64,000 nt of DNA, from contig CAVZGO010000002.1 of NCBI GenBank assembly GCA_963774935.1, positions 124,001-188,000 of the forward strand, given 5' to 3'. The notes below the pieces were generated by a model. That model worked only from the letters and a program-made list of their open reading frames with translations, did not search any database and was not told where the DNA came from. Numbering within the stretch: the first letter of the stretch is position 1; every line of letters starts with the position of its first letter. Below, piece after piece: positions 27,510-37,038 of the stretch. A program made the position numbers and the translations under genes. The stretch is from CAVZGO01 sp963774935 (GTDB lineage Bacteria; Chloroflexota; Anaerolineae; Anaerolineales; UBA4823).

Positions 27510-27791
27510 ATGCGCGAATATGAGTTAGTTCTCGTCCTCAATCCAGATCTGGATGATACAGCCGCGACTGAGCTGGTCAATAAGATCAAGGGTTGGATCA
27601 CCGACGGCGGTGGTGAGCTGGCTAAAGTGGATGTTTGGGGTCGGCGCAAGCTGGCTTACCTGATCCGCAAGCAGAGCGAAGGTGTATATTACCTGCTGCA
27701 CATTAACATGGACCCAAAGTTCGGCATCACCCTGGAACGCAATCTGCGTTTCGCTGAGCCAGTGATGCGCTTCCTGATCATTGCCAAGTAA
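27510..27791 (+). CDS. rpsF: 30S ribosomal protein S6
   Basis: Component of the 30S platform, partner of S18. MREYELVLVLNPDLDDTAATELVNKIKGWI and VWGRRKLAYLIRKQSEGVYYLLHINMD are family signatures; length 93 is typical. The ATG at 27510 follows AGGAAAGGAGG, so the longer in-frame start at 27468 is rejected. First gene of rpsF-ssb-rpsR, the conserved bacterial order. Confidence 0.97.
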   Translation: MREYELVLVLNPDLDDTAATELVNKIKGWITDGGGELAKVDVWGRRKLAYLIRKQSEGVYYLLHINMDPKFGITLERNLRFAEPVMRFLIIAK

Positions 27792-27839
27792 TCCGTTTTG
27801 GAGATAGTTTCCGGCAGTTAGCTGCCGAGGAGTACCATA

Positions 27840-28235
27840 ATGACTCGCGGATTAAATAAAGTTTTGATCATCGGTCGGGTCGGGCGTGAGCCAGAAATGC
27901 GCTATACCCCCTCAGGCAGACCGGTGACGACCTTCAGTGTGTCCACCAGCCGATCCTGGAATACCGCGGACGGCGCCCGGCGCACTGAAACCGAGTGGTT
28001 CAACATCGTCGCCTGGAGCAACCTGGCTGAAATATGTAAGCAATATTTAACCAAGGACCGCCTCGTATATATCGAAGGTCGTTTGCAGACCCGCCACTGG
28101 GATGACCAGGAAGGCAACAAGCACACTGCAACCGAGATTGTCGCAAATGAGATGATCATGCTGGATGAAAAGCGTGATGGTAATCATGGCGGTGAGGCTG
28201 AGGCTGAGGAACATGATGATGAGTTTCCGTTCTAA
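27840..28235 (+). CDS. ssb: Single-stranded DNA-binding protein
   Basis: OB-fold protein that coats ssDNA and recruits replication and repair proteins. MTRGLNKVLIIGRVGREPEMRYTPSGRPVTTFSV, WFNIVAWSNLAEICKQYL and YIEGRLQTRHW are diagnostic. The acidic C-terminal tip ends in DDEFPF, the usual partner-recruiting tail. GAGGAG upstream of the ATG. Located between rpsF and rpsR as in many bacteria. Confidence 0.96.
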   Translation: MTRGLNKVLIIGRVGREPEMRYTPSGRPVTTFSVSTSRSWNTADGARRTETEWFNIVAWSNLAEICKQYLTKDRLVYIEGRLQTRHWDDQEGNKHTATEIVANEMIMLDEKRDGNHGGEAEAEEHDDEFPF

Positions 28236-28313
28236 CGACAGTGTGGGCTCAATTAACACTGGAAATCTTTCATAGTATATACGGCGGGAATTCTCCGCCG
28301 AAGGAGTAATATC

Positions 28314-28583
28314 GTGAGCGATCAATCGCTAAATCAAAATGAAGGTCAAGGTGGTCGCCGGTTTTTTGCCCGGCCAAAGGAATGCCAGTTTTGTGGTGAG
28401 AAAAATACTGTTATCGACTACAAGAACGTCGAGCTGCTGCGCCGATATATCACCGACGAGGGCAAAATCCGCCCACGCCGCCAAACCGGTACATGTGCCC
28501 GCCACCAACGCGAGCTGGCTATCGCGGTCAAACGCGCCCGCCATATTGCCCTGGTTCCATTCTCAGGCGAAGTCCTGCGCTAA
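28314..28583 (+). CDS. rpsR: 30S ribosomal protein S18 (zinc-binding type)
   Basis: Small-subunit protein paired with S6. FFARPKECQFCGEKN and TGTCARHQRELAIAVKRARHIALVPF are diagnostic. Three cysteines (CQFC and GTC-x-x-H) suggest the zinc-binding C+ form. The start is GTG at 28314, preceded by AAGGAG; length 89. Confidence 0.96.
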   Translation: MSDQSLNQNEGQGGRRFFARPKECQFCGEKNTVIDYKNVELLRRYITDEGKIRPRRQTGTCARHQRELAIAVKRARHIALVPFSGEVLR

Positions 28584-28592
28584 CCCAACCCT

Positions 28593-29999
28593 ATGAGCAC
28601 GGCACCCAGAAATCCCGTTCCTACCAAGAAACACCTGGCACGCCAGCAAAAAGAACGGAAGTACACACTTTATATTATCATTGCTACCATTGCGGTTGGG
28701 GTAGCGGTGGTTGGATTATTGTTATACGGTCTATTGCAGTCCAGCGTATTCCAGCCCCGGCAAACCGTAGCCGATGTGAATGGTGAAAATATCTCAACCG
28801 GAGATTGGCAAGCCCAAACCCGCTTCGCCAGGGCGAACATTATCTCCAATGCGACTTACACATTGAACATGGCATCGCAGTTCAATGACACATCCTACCT
28901 GTCCTATTTCGCTCAACAACTCAACCAGTATAAAACTCAGCTCGATCCTCAGACCATCAGCAAGCAGGTGCTGGACCAGATGGTTGACAATATTATCATC
29001 GAGAAAGAAGCTGAGAAACTGGGCGTAAGTGTTAGCGATGCAGAGGTAGATGAAGCCATCCAATCTGCATTTGGCTTTTATCCCAATGGTACCCCGACCC
29101 CGCAACCGACGTTAGTCATTAATCCCACATCGACACTGAATCCATTACAGCTTACCTTGACCGCTCCAACAGCGACACCGGTAATCACAGCAACGGCAAC
29201 CTCAGTCCCGACTTCTGCTGCGACAGCCACTGCGGCACAACCACTCGAGGCTACTCCGGTGGTTACCAGCACTGGCGTGGTCAGCCCAACCGCTACTGCT
29301 GGACCAACCCTGGTTCCAACTGTGGTCCCGACTGCCACACCTTATACCGAGGAAGGCTTCAAACAGCTCTATCGCGAGCGGTTGGATGAATTCAAAACCA
29401 ACTACAACGTATCTGAGAGCACCATTCGCAGCATGTTCTTTTATGACCTTCTGCGTACTAAGGTGCAAGATGCAGTATTGGCTGATCTTGAACCTACTCG
29501 CCCCGAAGTATGGGCGCGCCATATCCTGGTTGCCGATGAACTCGTGGCAAACGATCTCTATGACCGCATCCAGGCTGGAGAAGACTTTTGCGACCTGGCA
29601 GCAGAAAACTCAACCGATGAAAGCAACAAGTTCAACTGCGGTGACCTGGGCTGGTTCCCTAAGGGTCAGATGGTTGCCGCATTCGAAGATGCTGCCTTTG
29701 CAATGAAGCCTGGCGATCTCAGCGAGCCGGTGCAAACCGAGTTCGGCTGGCATATCATCCAGGTGATTGGCAGCGAGGTGCGCTCGATCTCGGAGACAGA
29801 TTTCAGCTCGCTAAAGCAAACAAAATTCACCGAATGGCTGGATGCAAGAAGAAGCGAATACGAAATCAATATACGTGATTTCTGGGCTGATCGTGCACCT
29901 ACTGAGCCAAGCTTACCGGTAGAAGTTGACCAGTTCCTTGCGTATGTCGAGCAAGCGCAACAGCAAACCCCTGTTGCTACCGAACAAGTTATCCCTTAA
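28593..29999 (+). CDS. Membrane-anchored SurA/PrsA-like parvulin with Thr/Pro insert
   Basis: Extracytoplasmic foldase. A basic N-terminus and one membrane segment (about 25-48) anchor it. Residues 55-160 and 251-300 look like the SurA/PrsA chaperone domain (ISKQVLDQMVDNIIIEKEAEKLGVSVSDAEVDEAI). These are split by a low-complexity Thr/Pro/Ala/Val segment (about 166-250), an uncommon place for a linker. The PpiC peptidyl-prolyl isomerase domain spans about 305-395 (VWARHILVADE, FNCGDLGWFPKGQMVAAFEDAAFAMKPGDLSEPVQT, GWHIIQV). It lies 9 nt after rpsR and ends before a strong terminator. Confidence 0.88.
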   Translation: MSTAPRNPVPTKKHLARQQKERKYTLYIIIATIAVGVAVVGLLLYGLLQSSVFQPRQTVADVNGENISTGDWQAQTRFARANIISNATYTLNMASQFNDTSYLSYFAQQLNQYKTQLDPQTISKQVLDQMVDNIIIEKEAEKLGVSVSDAEVDEAIQSAFGFYPNGTPTPQPTLVINPTSTLNPLQLTLTAPTATPVITATATSVPTSAATATAAQPLEATPVVTSTGVVSPTATAGPTLVPTVVPTATPYTEEGFKQLYRERLDEFKTNYNVSESTIRSMFFYDLLRTKVQDAVLADLEPTRPEVWARHILVADELVANDLYDRIQAGEDFCDLAAENSTDESNKFNCGDLGWFPKGQMVAAFEDAAFAMKPGDLSEPVQTEFGWHIIQVIGSEVRSISETDFSSLKQTKFTEWLDARRSEYEINIRDFWADRAPTEPSLPVEVDQFLAYVEQAQQQTPVATEQVIP

Positions 30000-30013
30000 C
30001 TATTTGCATTAAC

Positions 30014-30055
30014 AAAAAAGTTGAGCATCAGTTTCACCTGATGCTCAACTTTTTT
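30014..30055. terminator. Bidirectional rho-independent terminator
   Basis: AAAAAGTTGAGCATCAG and CTGATGCTCAACTTTTT form a perfect stem around a 6-nt loop (TTTCAC, 30032-30037), with an A-run before and a T-run after. It serves both the parvulin gene and the convergent smc gene. Confidence 0.95.
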
Positions 30056-30064
30056 ATTTAAGGA

Positions 30065-33000
30065 TTAATCCACTATCTTGCTAACTTCATCCAGCTTCAG
30101 GCTGAGTACCTGGCTTACCGAGTCATGGCCCATCGTCACACCATAGATTATTTCTGCCGCCTGGACGGTGTTGCGGTTATGCGTGACCACCACGAACTGA
30201 GTTTGCTCGCTCAGCTCACGCAGCAGCTCTCTGAAACGACCGACATTGGCTTCATCGAGCATGGCATCCACTTCATCCAGCACGCAGAACGGCGTTGGTG
30301 AGACACGCAGCAGCGCAAACACCAGGGCAACCGCAGTCAGGCTGCGCTCACCGCCTGAGAGCAAGGAAAGCCCCTGCGTGCGCCGGCCTGGAAGACGTGC
30401 ATCGATATCGATGCCGCTCTCGGTCAGGTCCTCCGGATCCGTCAGGAGCAAACGCGCTGTTCCGCCGCCAAACAAGCGGGTGAAAATCGTTTTGAATTCG
30501 CTTGCCACCGCGTCGAAGGTTTTCCGGAAATCGCGCTGCATCAAGCCGTCCAGCTCGTGGATCACCTCGCGCACGTCGGCTTCTGCCTTGTGCAGGTCTG
30601 CCAGCTGGTCGACCAGGAAAGCGTGCCGCTCTTTGACTTCTTTGTACTCCAACTGTGCTTCCGGATTGACCGGTCCGATGCGGCGGAGCTGGGCGCGCTG
30701 GCGACGTATGCCTTCTTCGATATCTGCGCCCAGCTCGGTCAGCCGTGGCAGCTGCTCGACCATGCCGTCAAATGGCAGCGGCGCCTGTCCTGAGACCTGC
30801 TCGGCAAACTCAAAGGCAACCAGACCAAAATCCTCTTCGATGTGGCGCTGCAAGGATGCCAGCCCTTCCTGCCGGCGTACCAGGGTAATGCGTGCCTGAG
30901 AGACGCGGTGGTCAGCCAAACTGACTCCCTGGCGAGCCTCCGTCTCCGCTCCGCTGAGCGCCTCATGCTGCTTCTCGAGCTCATCTAGCTGCTGTTCAGC
31001 CGGTTCGATCTGGCGGTTCAGCTCTTCAATCTTCTGGGTAAGCTCAGCTTCCGCCTGGCGAAATCCGGCTTTGCCCTGCTCCAGCGCCTGCCGGTTGGAC
31101 TCAAGCTCAGCGATGCGCTTTTCCACACCTTCACGCAACTGGTGGTTTTTTTGCACAATCAACTGGCGCTCTTGCTGGCGCTTGGCTGCATCGCTCAGGG
31201 CGCGCTCAACAACCGCCAGGCGTGTATTCCAATGTGCCAGATCACTCTGCAGCTCGTCGAGCGCTAATCCGGCTAACACAGCGCTGCGCTGGCGTAAAGA
31301 ATCTCGGGCGTCATTGATTTGCTCCCCCAATGTTTTTAATTCTCTCTTTGCCAGATCCAGCTCCGTCTCCAGACGATTTATTTCCGCGCTCAGGTGCTCT
31401 CGCTGTTCAATCTGCCAGTCAGACTGGCGCCGGGCTTGTTCTAACTCACCCTGGTGTCGCATTACATCAGATGCTGCTTTTTCCTGCGCTAATTTAGCGG
31501 TGTTTTTCTGCTGGATGAGGCGGCGAGCTTCGATTTCCAATTCTTTCTGTGTTTGAGTCAAATCGGCTATGCGCAAGCCAAGTGCTTGTACAGCTTCGTC
31601 CGATTGGCGGTGCAGCGCTTCCAACTCGACTTGCTGGCGCTGGCGGGCTAACAGGCTGCCACGACCATCGATCGCCGGAACTCCATCGCTTTTTCCCGCG
31701 CTGATGACCGGCCCGCTGGCATAGAATATTTCTCCAGACAGGCTCACCAGGCGCAGGTTCATACTGTTTTCAGGTGGCAAACGGCGCACCTGTTCCAGCT
31801 TGTCGATGCAAGCCTGGCGGTCACGTAACACCCAGGCACGCCCTAACAGAATTTCTAATGCCGGACGAAGAGATTCAGGTGCCACTATCAAGTCTGCCGC
31901 TACACCCACCCAATTTGGATCTGCAGCATCGATCATTCCTGATGCCAGTGGATCCATGCGGGAAGCGATTTGTAACTCTGACAGGGGCAATAAGACACCC
32001 CGGGTGCCGCCTTGAGCCAGCATTGCAAGCGCCTGGAGAGCATCAGTCTCTAACAATACCGCATCAAAGAATTCACCCATGGCAGAAGTGATGGCTGCCT
32101 CCAACTCAACGGGAACCTGCAGATGCTGGATGAGCGCGCCTTTCACGCCCTTGAGCTCGCTCTGGCGGCTGGCGGTGAGCAAACGACGAACACCATCTGC
32201 ATAACCAGTCAACGCCGCCTCCGCCTGCTCCAGCACTTGCTGCTGCGCTTTCACCCTGGCGAGCTGCGCATTCTGATTGGATAGCTCATCAGCCAGCGAG
32301 CGCCGGTCGGCATGCAGCGCCTCCTGGCGGGCAGTGTGCTTCGCCAGTGCTTCCTCTGATTCTGCGGCTGCCTGGCTCACCTCAGTCAAGTTTTGCTGAG
32401 CCTCTTGATGCCTTTGTCTGGCAGCCTGCAGAGCTGCAGCAGATTTGTCTATCGCTTGCGATGTGCTTTCGAGGTTCAGGCGGCTGCGAGTGACCAATGC
32501 CTCACGTTCGCCCAGCACCGCCTGCAGCTCTCCCTGGCGCGCGTTCAATGCCCCCAGTCTCTGGCGGGCGCTTTGAATTTCATCTTCTGCTTTCCGCCGT
32601 TCTTCCAGACGCTCTTGTAATGCCTGGCGTGCTCCGCCTGCTTGCTGCTGGGCTTCATCACGCTCGGCTTCCAGCCGCTCCTGCTCATGCTGGCTCGCAA
32701 TAAACTGCGCCTGGCTGAGCTCGATTTCTCCATCCAATCTCGCTAGTTCATCCTGCAGGCTTTCCTGCTGGCTCTCGAGCGAAACCACCCGCTCGCTGGC
32801 TACAGCCAGCTCACGGCTGGCGGCTTCGCGCTGGTTATGCTGCAATGAAAGCTGGCGGTGCCACTGGTTGAGGTCCACTCGCAGCACCTGGAGGCGTTCG
32901 CGCAGACCGGTGATCTGCCCATCGAGTTTTTCCAGCTTGCTGCGCTCTCGCTCAAGCACGCTTTCCAACCCTCGCACAGCTTCGCGCGCTTCCGACCACT

Positions 33001-33724
33001 CCCGCTGGTCGCGGTGCCAGTGGTATCCATACCAATCTCGCAGCAGCAGGCGCAGGTCAGCCTTCACCTGGTCATATTCCTGGGCGCGGCGTGCCTGGCG
33101 CTCCAGACTGCGCAGGCGCGGTTCCAGCTCCGCCAGGATATCCTCCACCCGTTCCAGGTTACGGTGCGTTGCATCCAGGCGGCGCAGGGCTTCCTCACGA
33201 CGGGCGCGGTAGAGTCCGATGCCTGCAGCTTCCTCAAACAAGCGCCGGCGGTCCTCAGCCTTTAATGCCAGAGCAGCATCCACCAGACCCTGACCGATGA
33301 TCGTATAGGTGCGCTCTGCCAGCCCTGATTGCGCCAGCAGCTCAGAGACATCCTTCAGTCGAACGCGCTGCCCATTGATCAAATACTCGTTGGTGCCATC
33401 TCGATAAGCACGGCGGGTGATTGCCACTTCACTAAAGTCGATCGGCAGCCAGTTATCCTGGTTGTCAAAAGTGATTGTCGCCGAAGCCATACCCGCGCGC
33501 GTGCGCTGCTCCGAGCCCGAGAAAATCATGTCCTCAGTGCGCTTACCTCGCAGGAGATGGAAGGACTGTTCGCCCAACACCCAGCGGATGCTGTCTGCGA
33601 TGTTCGATTTACCGCTGCCATTCGGCCCCACGATCGCAGTAATGGCGCCAGCGAACTCAAAAATTGTGCGATTGGCGAACGTCTTATAACCCTGCAGATC
33701 TAAACTTTTTAAGCGTGAGACCAT
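30065..33724 (-). CDS. smc: Chromosome partition protein SMC
   Basis: Condensin ATPase that compacts and segregates chromosomes. Walker A is VGPNGSGKSNIADSIRWVLGE; two long coiled coils flank a hinge (about 510-670, with GYADGVRRLL and AMGEFFDAVLLETDALQALAML). The ABC signature LSGGERSLTAVALVFALL and Walker B PFCVLDEVDAMLDEANV lie at the C-terminus. ~1219 residues is standard. The ATG at 33724 overlaps the rnc stop (TGATG), so rnc-smc are coupled; this pairing is common. Confidence 0.97.
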   Translation of the reverse strand: MVSRLKSLDLQGYKTFANRTIFEFAGAITAIVGPNGSGKSNIADSIRWVLGEQSFHLLRGKRTEDMIFSGSEQRTRAGMASATITFDNQDNWLPIDFSEVAITRRAYRDGTNEYLINGQRVRLKDVSELLAQSGLAERTYTIIGQGLVDAALALKAEDRRRLFEEAAGIGLYRARREEALRRLDATHRNLERVEDILAELEPRLRSLERQARRAQEYDQVKADLRLLLRDWYGYHWHRDQREWSEAREAVRGLESVLERERSKLEKLDGQITGLRERLQVLRVDLNQWHRQLSLQHNQREAASRELAVASERVVSLESQQESLQDELARLDGEIELSQAQFIASQHEQERLEAERDEAQQQAGGARQALQERLEERRKAEDEIQSARQRLGALNARQGELQAVLGEREALVTRSRLNLESTSQAIDKSAAALQAARQRHQEAQQNLTEVSQAAAESEEALAKHTARQEALHADRRSLADELSNQNAQLARVKAQQQVLEQAEAALTGYADGVRRLLTASRQSELKGVKGALIQHLQVPVELEAAITSAMGEFFDAVLLETDALQALAMLAQGGTRGVLLPLSELQIASRMDPLASGMIDAADPNWVGVAADLIVAPESLRPALEILLGRAWVLRDRQACIDKLEQVRRLPPENSMNLRLVSLSGEIFYASGPVISAGKSDGVPAIDGRGSLLARQRQQVELEALHRQSDEAVQALGLRIADLTQTQKELEIEARRLIQQKNTAKLAQEKAASDVMRHQGELEQARRQSDWQIEQREHLSAEINRLETELDLAKRELKTLGEQINDARDSLRQRSAVLAGLALDELQSDLAHWNTRLAVVERALSDAAKRQQERQLIVQKNHQLREGVEKRIAELESNRQALEQGKAGFRQAEAELTQKIEELNRQIEPAEQQLDELEKQHEALSGAETEARQGVSLADHRVSQARITLVRRQEGLASLQRHIEEDFGLVAFEFAEQVSGQAPLPFDGMVEQLPRLTELGADIEEGIRRQRAQLRRIGPVNPEAQLEYKEVKERHAFLVDQLADLHKAEADVREVIHELDGLMQRDFRKTFDAVASEFKTIFTRLFGGGTARLLLTDPEDLTESGIDIDARLPGRRTQGLSLLSGGERSLTAVALVFALLRVSPTPFCVLDEVDAMLDEANVGRFRELLRELSEQTQFVVVTHNRNTVQAAEIIYGVTMGHDSVSQVLSLKLDEVSKIVD

Positions 33725-34443
33725 CAAAATAATCCCAATTCATCCAATGCATTACGTGCAGCAACTTTTGCAGCTGCTTGCTTGGTGGAACCAGCACCAC
33801 GTCCATAAACCTCATCAGCAGCCACAACTTCTACTTCAAAGGTTTTATCATGTTCGGGACCACTGACATTTATGATATGGTAAACAGGCGGACCATACCC
33901 TTGCGACTGCACCCACTCTTGAAAAACACTTTTTGGGTCACGATCCCGGCGCTCTTCCAGTATAGGATCGATGGTCGCTGTGATCAGCGGCTCAACGAAG
34001 GCGCGCACGGCATCCATGCCAGCATCCAGGTAAAGTGCACCCACCAAGGCTTCGAACCCGGCACAAAGCAGCGATGCTCGCTGACGCCCGCCATTTTCTT
34101 CTTCCCCACGACCGAGGTGGAGTAGCTCACCCAACCCCAACTGGCTGGAAAATTCCGCCAGCTGTTCGGTGCGGACCAGCGCTGAGCGCATGCGAGTCAG
34201 CTCGCCCTCCGCCATCTCGGGGAAATGGTTGTACAGCCAGTCGCCTGAAAGGAAATCCAGCACAGCATCGCCCAAAAATTCCAGACGCTCATTATCCTCG
34301 ATGGCTTCGGGATGCTCATTGAGATAAGAGCGATGGGTTAGCGCCCGATTCAGCAGCAACAGATTATTAAATGGCAGCTTGAGAGAATTAGCAATCTCCT
34401 GCAGATCGACATACTGCAGGGAGTCGGAATGGTGAGAACCCAT
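33724..34443 (-). CDS. rnc: Ribonuclease III
   Basis: Double-strand-specific endoribonuclease for rRNA and mRNA processing. The RNase III signature NERLEFLGDAVLDFLSGDWLY carries the metal-binding acidic residues. A dsRNA-binding domain follows (about 160-237: DPKSVFQEWVQSQGYGPPVYHI, GAGSTKQAAAKVAARNALDEL). 239 residues is normal. GGAGGAAAT precedes the ATG. The acpP gene often found next to rnc/fabF is absent here. Confidence 0.96.
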   Translation of the reverse strand: MGSHHSDSLQYVDLQEIANSLKLPFNNLLLLNRALTHRSYLNEHPEAIEDNERLEFLGDAVLDFLSGDWLYNHFPEMAEGELTRMRSALVRTEQLAEFSSQLGLGELLHLGRGEEENGGRQRASLLCAGFEALVGALYLDAGMDAVRAFVEPLITATIDPILEERRDRDPKSVFQEWVQSQGYGPPVYHIINVSGPEHDKTFEVEVVAADEVYGRGAGSTKQAAAKVAARNALDELGLF

Positions 34444-34613
34444 ATTTCCTCCTACGGGAACTCACGGAACGCCAGATACCCCAAACCAGTTTGAGCCAGT
34501 ATCGAGTAGCTGGCGACCCGTTAGTTCACTAAGATGTTGATAGAACAAGGTGATATTATACAACAACTGCAACGGCTGACGCCAATTTATCTCCTGCAAG
34601 AAAAGGTATGCTC
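34444..34613 (-). promoter_or_regulatory. fabF-rnc intergenic region
   Basis: 170 bp on the minus strand between the fabF stop and the rnc start. A TATAAT occurs at about 34555-34560 and could drive rnc-smc, but no good -35 lies 16-18 nt upstream. No acpP or RNA gene is visible. Confidence 0.3.
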
Positions 34614-35855
34614 TTACACATATTCCTTGAGTACCAGCACCGCGTTGTGTCCACCGAAGCCGAATGAGTTGCTGATCGCTGTCTGGATGCGCGCAGGACG
34701 CGCCTGATTCGGCACGTAATCCAGGTCAAGCAATGGGTCTGGGGTACGGTAGTTGATCGTCGGGGGAAGGATACCGTCTCGGATAGCCTGTACGCAGAAA
34801 ATGGCTTCCAGTGCACCGGTGGCACCCATCAAATGACCGGTCATCGATTTGGTAGAGGAAACCGGTATCTGGTAAGCCCACTCACCAAAAGCAGCCTTGA
34901 TGGCACGCGTCTCCGAAAGGTCGTTGAGCTTGGTTCCTGTGCCATGTGCGTTAATATAGTCGACCTGGTCAGGATTTACCTGAGCTGATTTCAACGCCAG
35001 ATGGATCGCTTTCGCACCACCAGCACCATTTTCTTCGGGCGCTGTAATATGATACGCATCTGCTGTCGCGGCATACCCCGCCAACTCGGCTAAAATTGCT
35101 GCACCACGCTGGCGTGCATGCTGCTCACTTTCCAGCACCAGGATGGCAGCCCCCTCGCCTATCACCAGCCCATCACGATCCAGGTCAAATGGCTGCGGCG
35201 TGAGCTGGTGTATGCCATCCTTGCGCGACATTGCGCCGACCCGGTCGAAAGCTGCTACACCCACCGGCGTGATGGCTGCCTCACTGGCTCCAGCGATTGC
35301 AGCATCTATGACGCCAGCGCGGATGAGCATACTGGCAATTCCAATGCCATCGGCACCAGATGCACAGGCGGATGACACCGAAAAACTCGGCCCTTGAAAG
35401 CCGTAATCGATGCCAGTCAACCCTGCCGCCCCATTGGACATCAGCATCGGGATGGCAAATGGGCTCATACGGCGCTGCTGACCAGCCTTCACCAGGGGGA
35501 TGGCTTCCTCCAAAGCGGAGACACCACCAATGGCTGCGCTGATAATGATCCCCACACGCTCAGGCTGCACATAGTCTGCGGTCAAACCAGATTCTGTGAG
35601 GGCTTCCTGTGTTGCCACTGCTGCGAGCTGCTGGTAGCGGTCACGGCGGCGCGCTTCCTTTGCATCCAGCCAGCGTTCCGGTTGAAAGTCCTTCACTTCA
35701 CAGGCAACGTGGACGTTGAAACCAGTGGTATCAAACAAAGTAATCGGACCTAAGCCGCTGTGACCCGCCAGGAGCTTGCTCCAGGTTTCAGGGAACGAAT
35801 GTCCCAGGGCGGTAATCGCTCCCATACCAGTAATGACTACTCGTGTCTCATTCAT
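34614..35855 (-). CDS. fabF: Beta-ketoacyl-ACP synthase II
   Basis: Condensing enzyme of fatty-acid elongation. MNETRVVITGMGAITALGHS, the nucleophile Cys164 in SVSSACASGADG, His in INAHGTGTKLND and His in STKSMTGHLMGATGALEA complete the Cys-His-His triad. The C-terminus ISNSFGFGGHNAVLVLKEYV is typical. 413 residues. TATAAT lies 11 nt upstream of the start with no clear Shine-Dalgarno, suggesting its own promoter and a very short leader. Confidence 0.95.
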   Translation of the reverse strand: MNETRVVITGMGAITALGHSFPETWSKLLAGHSGLGPITLFDTTGFNVHVACEVKDFQPERWLDAKEARRRDRYQQLAAVATQEALTESGLTADYVQPERVGIIISAAIGGVSALEEAIPLVKAGQQRRMSPFAIPMLMSNGAAGLTGIDYGFQGPSFSVSSACASGADGIGIASMLIRAGVIDAAIAGASEAAITPVGVAAFDRVGAMSRKDGIHQLTPQPFDLDRDGLVIGEGAAILVLESEQHARQRGAAILAELAGYAATADAYHITAPEENGAGGAKAIHLALKSAQVNPDQVDYINAHGTGTKLNDLSETRAIKAAFGEWAYQIPVSSTKSMTGHLMGATGALEAIFCVQAIRDGILPPTINYRTPDPLLDLDYVPNQARPARIQTAISNSFGFGGHNAVLVLKEYV

Positions 35856-35940
35856 AAGTGATACCTATTATAGCTGTAGATGCGTGTATCGGTGACAAGC
35901 AATTATTGTCGCCAGGTCGATCGCTATAGGATATTAAATT

Positions 35941-37035
35941 CTACTCGGTAAATTTCAATCCAGAGCCAGTCAGCACAACCACCACGGGATCAGGGAGCTG
36001 GTCAAGTGATTGCTCCAGCCCATCCCAGACGATTGCCGAGGTCGGCTCTACATAAAACCCCCGTCGAGCTAACTCGTCGCGCCCTGCCAATATTTTTTCC
36101 TCCGCGACGGCAGTCATAAAACCGTGATGCTCCCGGATACATGCCAGCACAGCATCACCGTGCATTGGGTGCAGCACGCGCACCCCTTCTGCCAGACTAT
36201 CGCCTTCAGACACCCAGCTCATCCCAGCAGTGCCATATTGAAAAACTGCCCAAAGTGGAGCACAAGCCAGCGCCTGCACGCCAAGCAGCACAGGCAAGGT
36301 CGAGATTACACCACCGCGCTGCATCGCCTGAAAACCGCGCCCCAGCCCCAACAGCAGGTTGCCTTGCCCGGCAGGCAGTACCACTGCGCCAGGCGCCTGG
36401 CCAAGCTGCTCAAACAGCTCATAAGCCAGCGTGGCATATCCTGCCAGCCCGTGCGGCAGGTAGGCATGGCTGGCATACACCGGACCGTCATCGGCTGCTC
36501 GCTGAACTGCCTGAGCGGCATTGCTGCGCGGACCATCAATGTGTACCAGCTCAGCGCCATAGAGCTCAATCTGGCGGCGTTTGGCTTTCGAGCTGGAATC
36601 TGGGACGAACACCCGTGCGGCAATCCCGGCTCTGGCGGCGTAGGCGGCAAAGGATGCACCGGCATTACCGGACGAATCTTCCACTGCTGTCAGGACGCCG
36701 CGCCCCTTCAAGAAACTCAGCAGCACCGCTGAGCCACGATCTTTGAAGGAACCAGTCGGATTGCAAAACTCCAGTTTGAAGGCTACTTGCCTGCCAATGG
36801 CTTCACCCCACACTAGCGGTGTGCCACCCTCGCCCAGACTGACCGGTGGAGTTGATTCCGCCAATCCGAAGCTTGCCCGGTAGCGCCAGATGCCTGGCTG
36901 TGCGAGATCCACGCTTGCCAGAGCAAAATCGGGCAGCTGCTTGATGTCGTAAACGCCGGTACAGACTGTACAACGATAAGGCGTCCCCTGCTCCGGGTAA
37001 GGTCTGCCGCAGTTACTGCACTTTACGCCTTGCAT
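35941..37035 (-). CDS. Threonine synthase-like PLP enzyme
   Basis: Fold-type II PLP enzyme resembling threonine synthase. An N-terminal zinc ribbon (CSNCG, CTVC) is followed by LGEGGTPLVWGEAIGRQVAFKLEF and PTGSFKDRGSAVLLSFL, with PLP Lys98. EDSSGNAGASFAAYAARAGI and VLPAGQGNLLLGLGRGF bind phosphate and PLP. At 364 residues it fits the ThrC/threonine synthase-like group; without hom/thrB nearby the exact reaction (threonine synthase or a related beta-replacing enzyme) is not certain. It follows moaD-moaE by 3 nt. Confidence 0.82.
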   Translation of the reverse strand: MQGVKCSNCGRPYPEQGTPYRCTVCTGVYDIKQLPDFALASVDLAQPGIWRYRASFGLAESTPPVSLGEGGTPLVWGEAIGRQVAFKLEFCNPTGSFKDRGSAVLLSFLKGRGVLTAVEDSSGNAGASFAAYAARAGIAARVFVPDSSSKAKRRQIELYGAELVHIDGPRSNAAQAVQRAADDGPVYASHAYLPHGLAGYATLAYELFEQLGQAPGAVVLPAGQGNLLLGLGRGFQAMQRGGVISTLPVLLGVQALACAPLWAVFQYGTAGMSWVSEGDSLAEGVRVLHPMHGDAVLACIREHHGFMTAVAEEKILAGRDELARRGFYVEPTSAIVWDGLEQSLDQLPDPVVVVLTGSGLKFTE

Positions 37036-37038
37036 GGC

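Noticed and set aside
34444..34613. An acpP gene between fabF and rnc, as in many bacteria
   Set aside because: The 170-bp gap has no acyl-carrier-protein ORF (no DSL motif).
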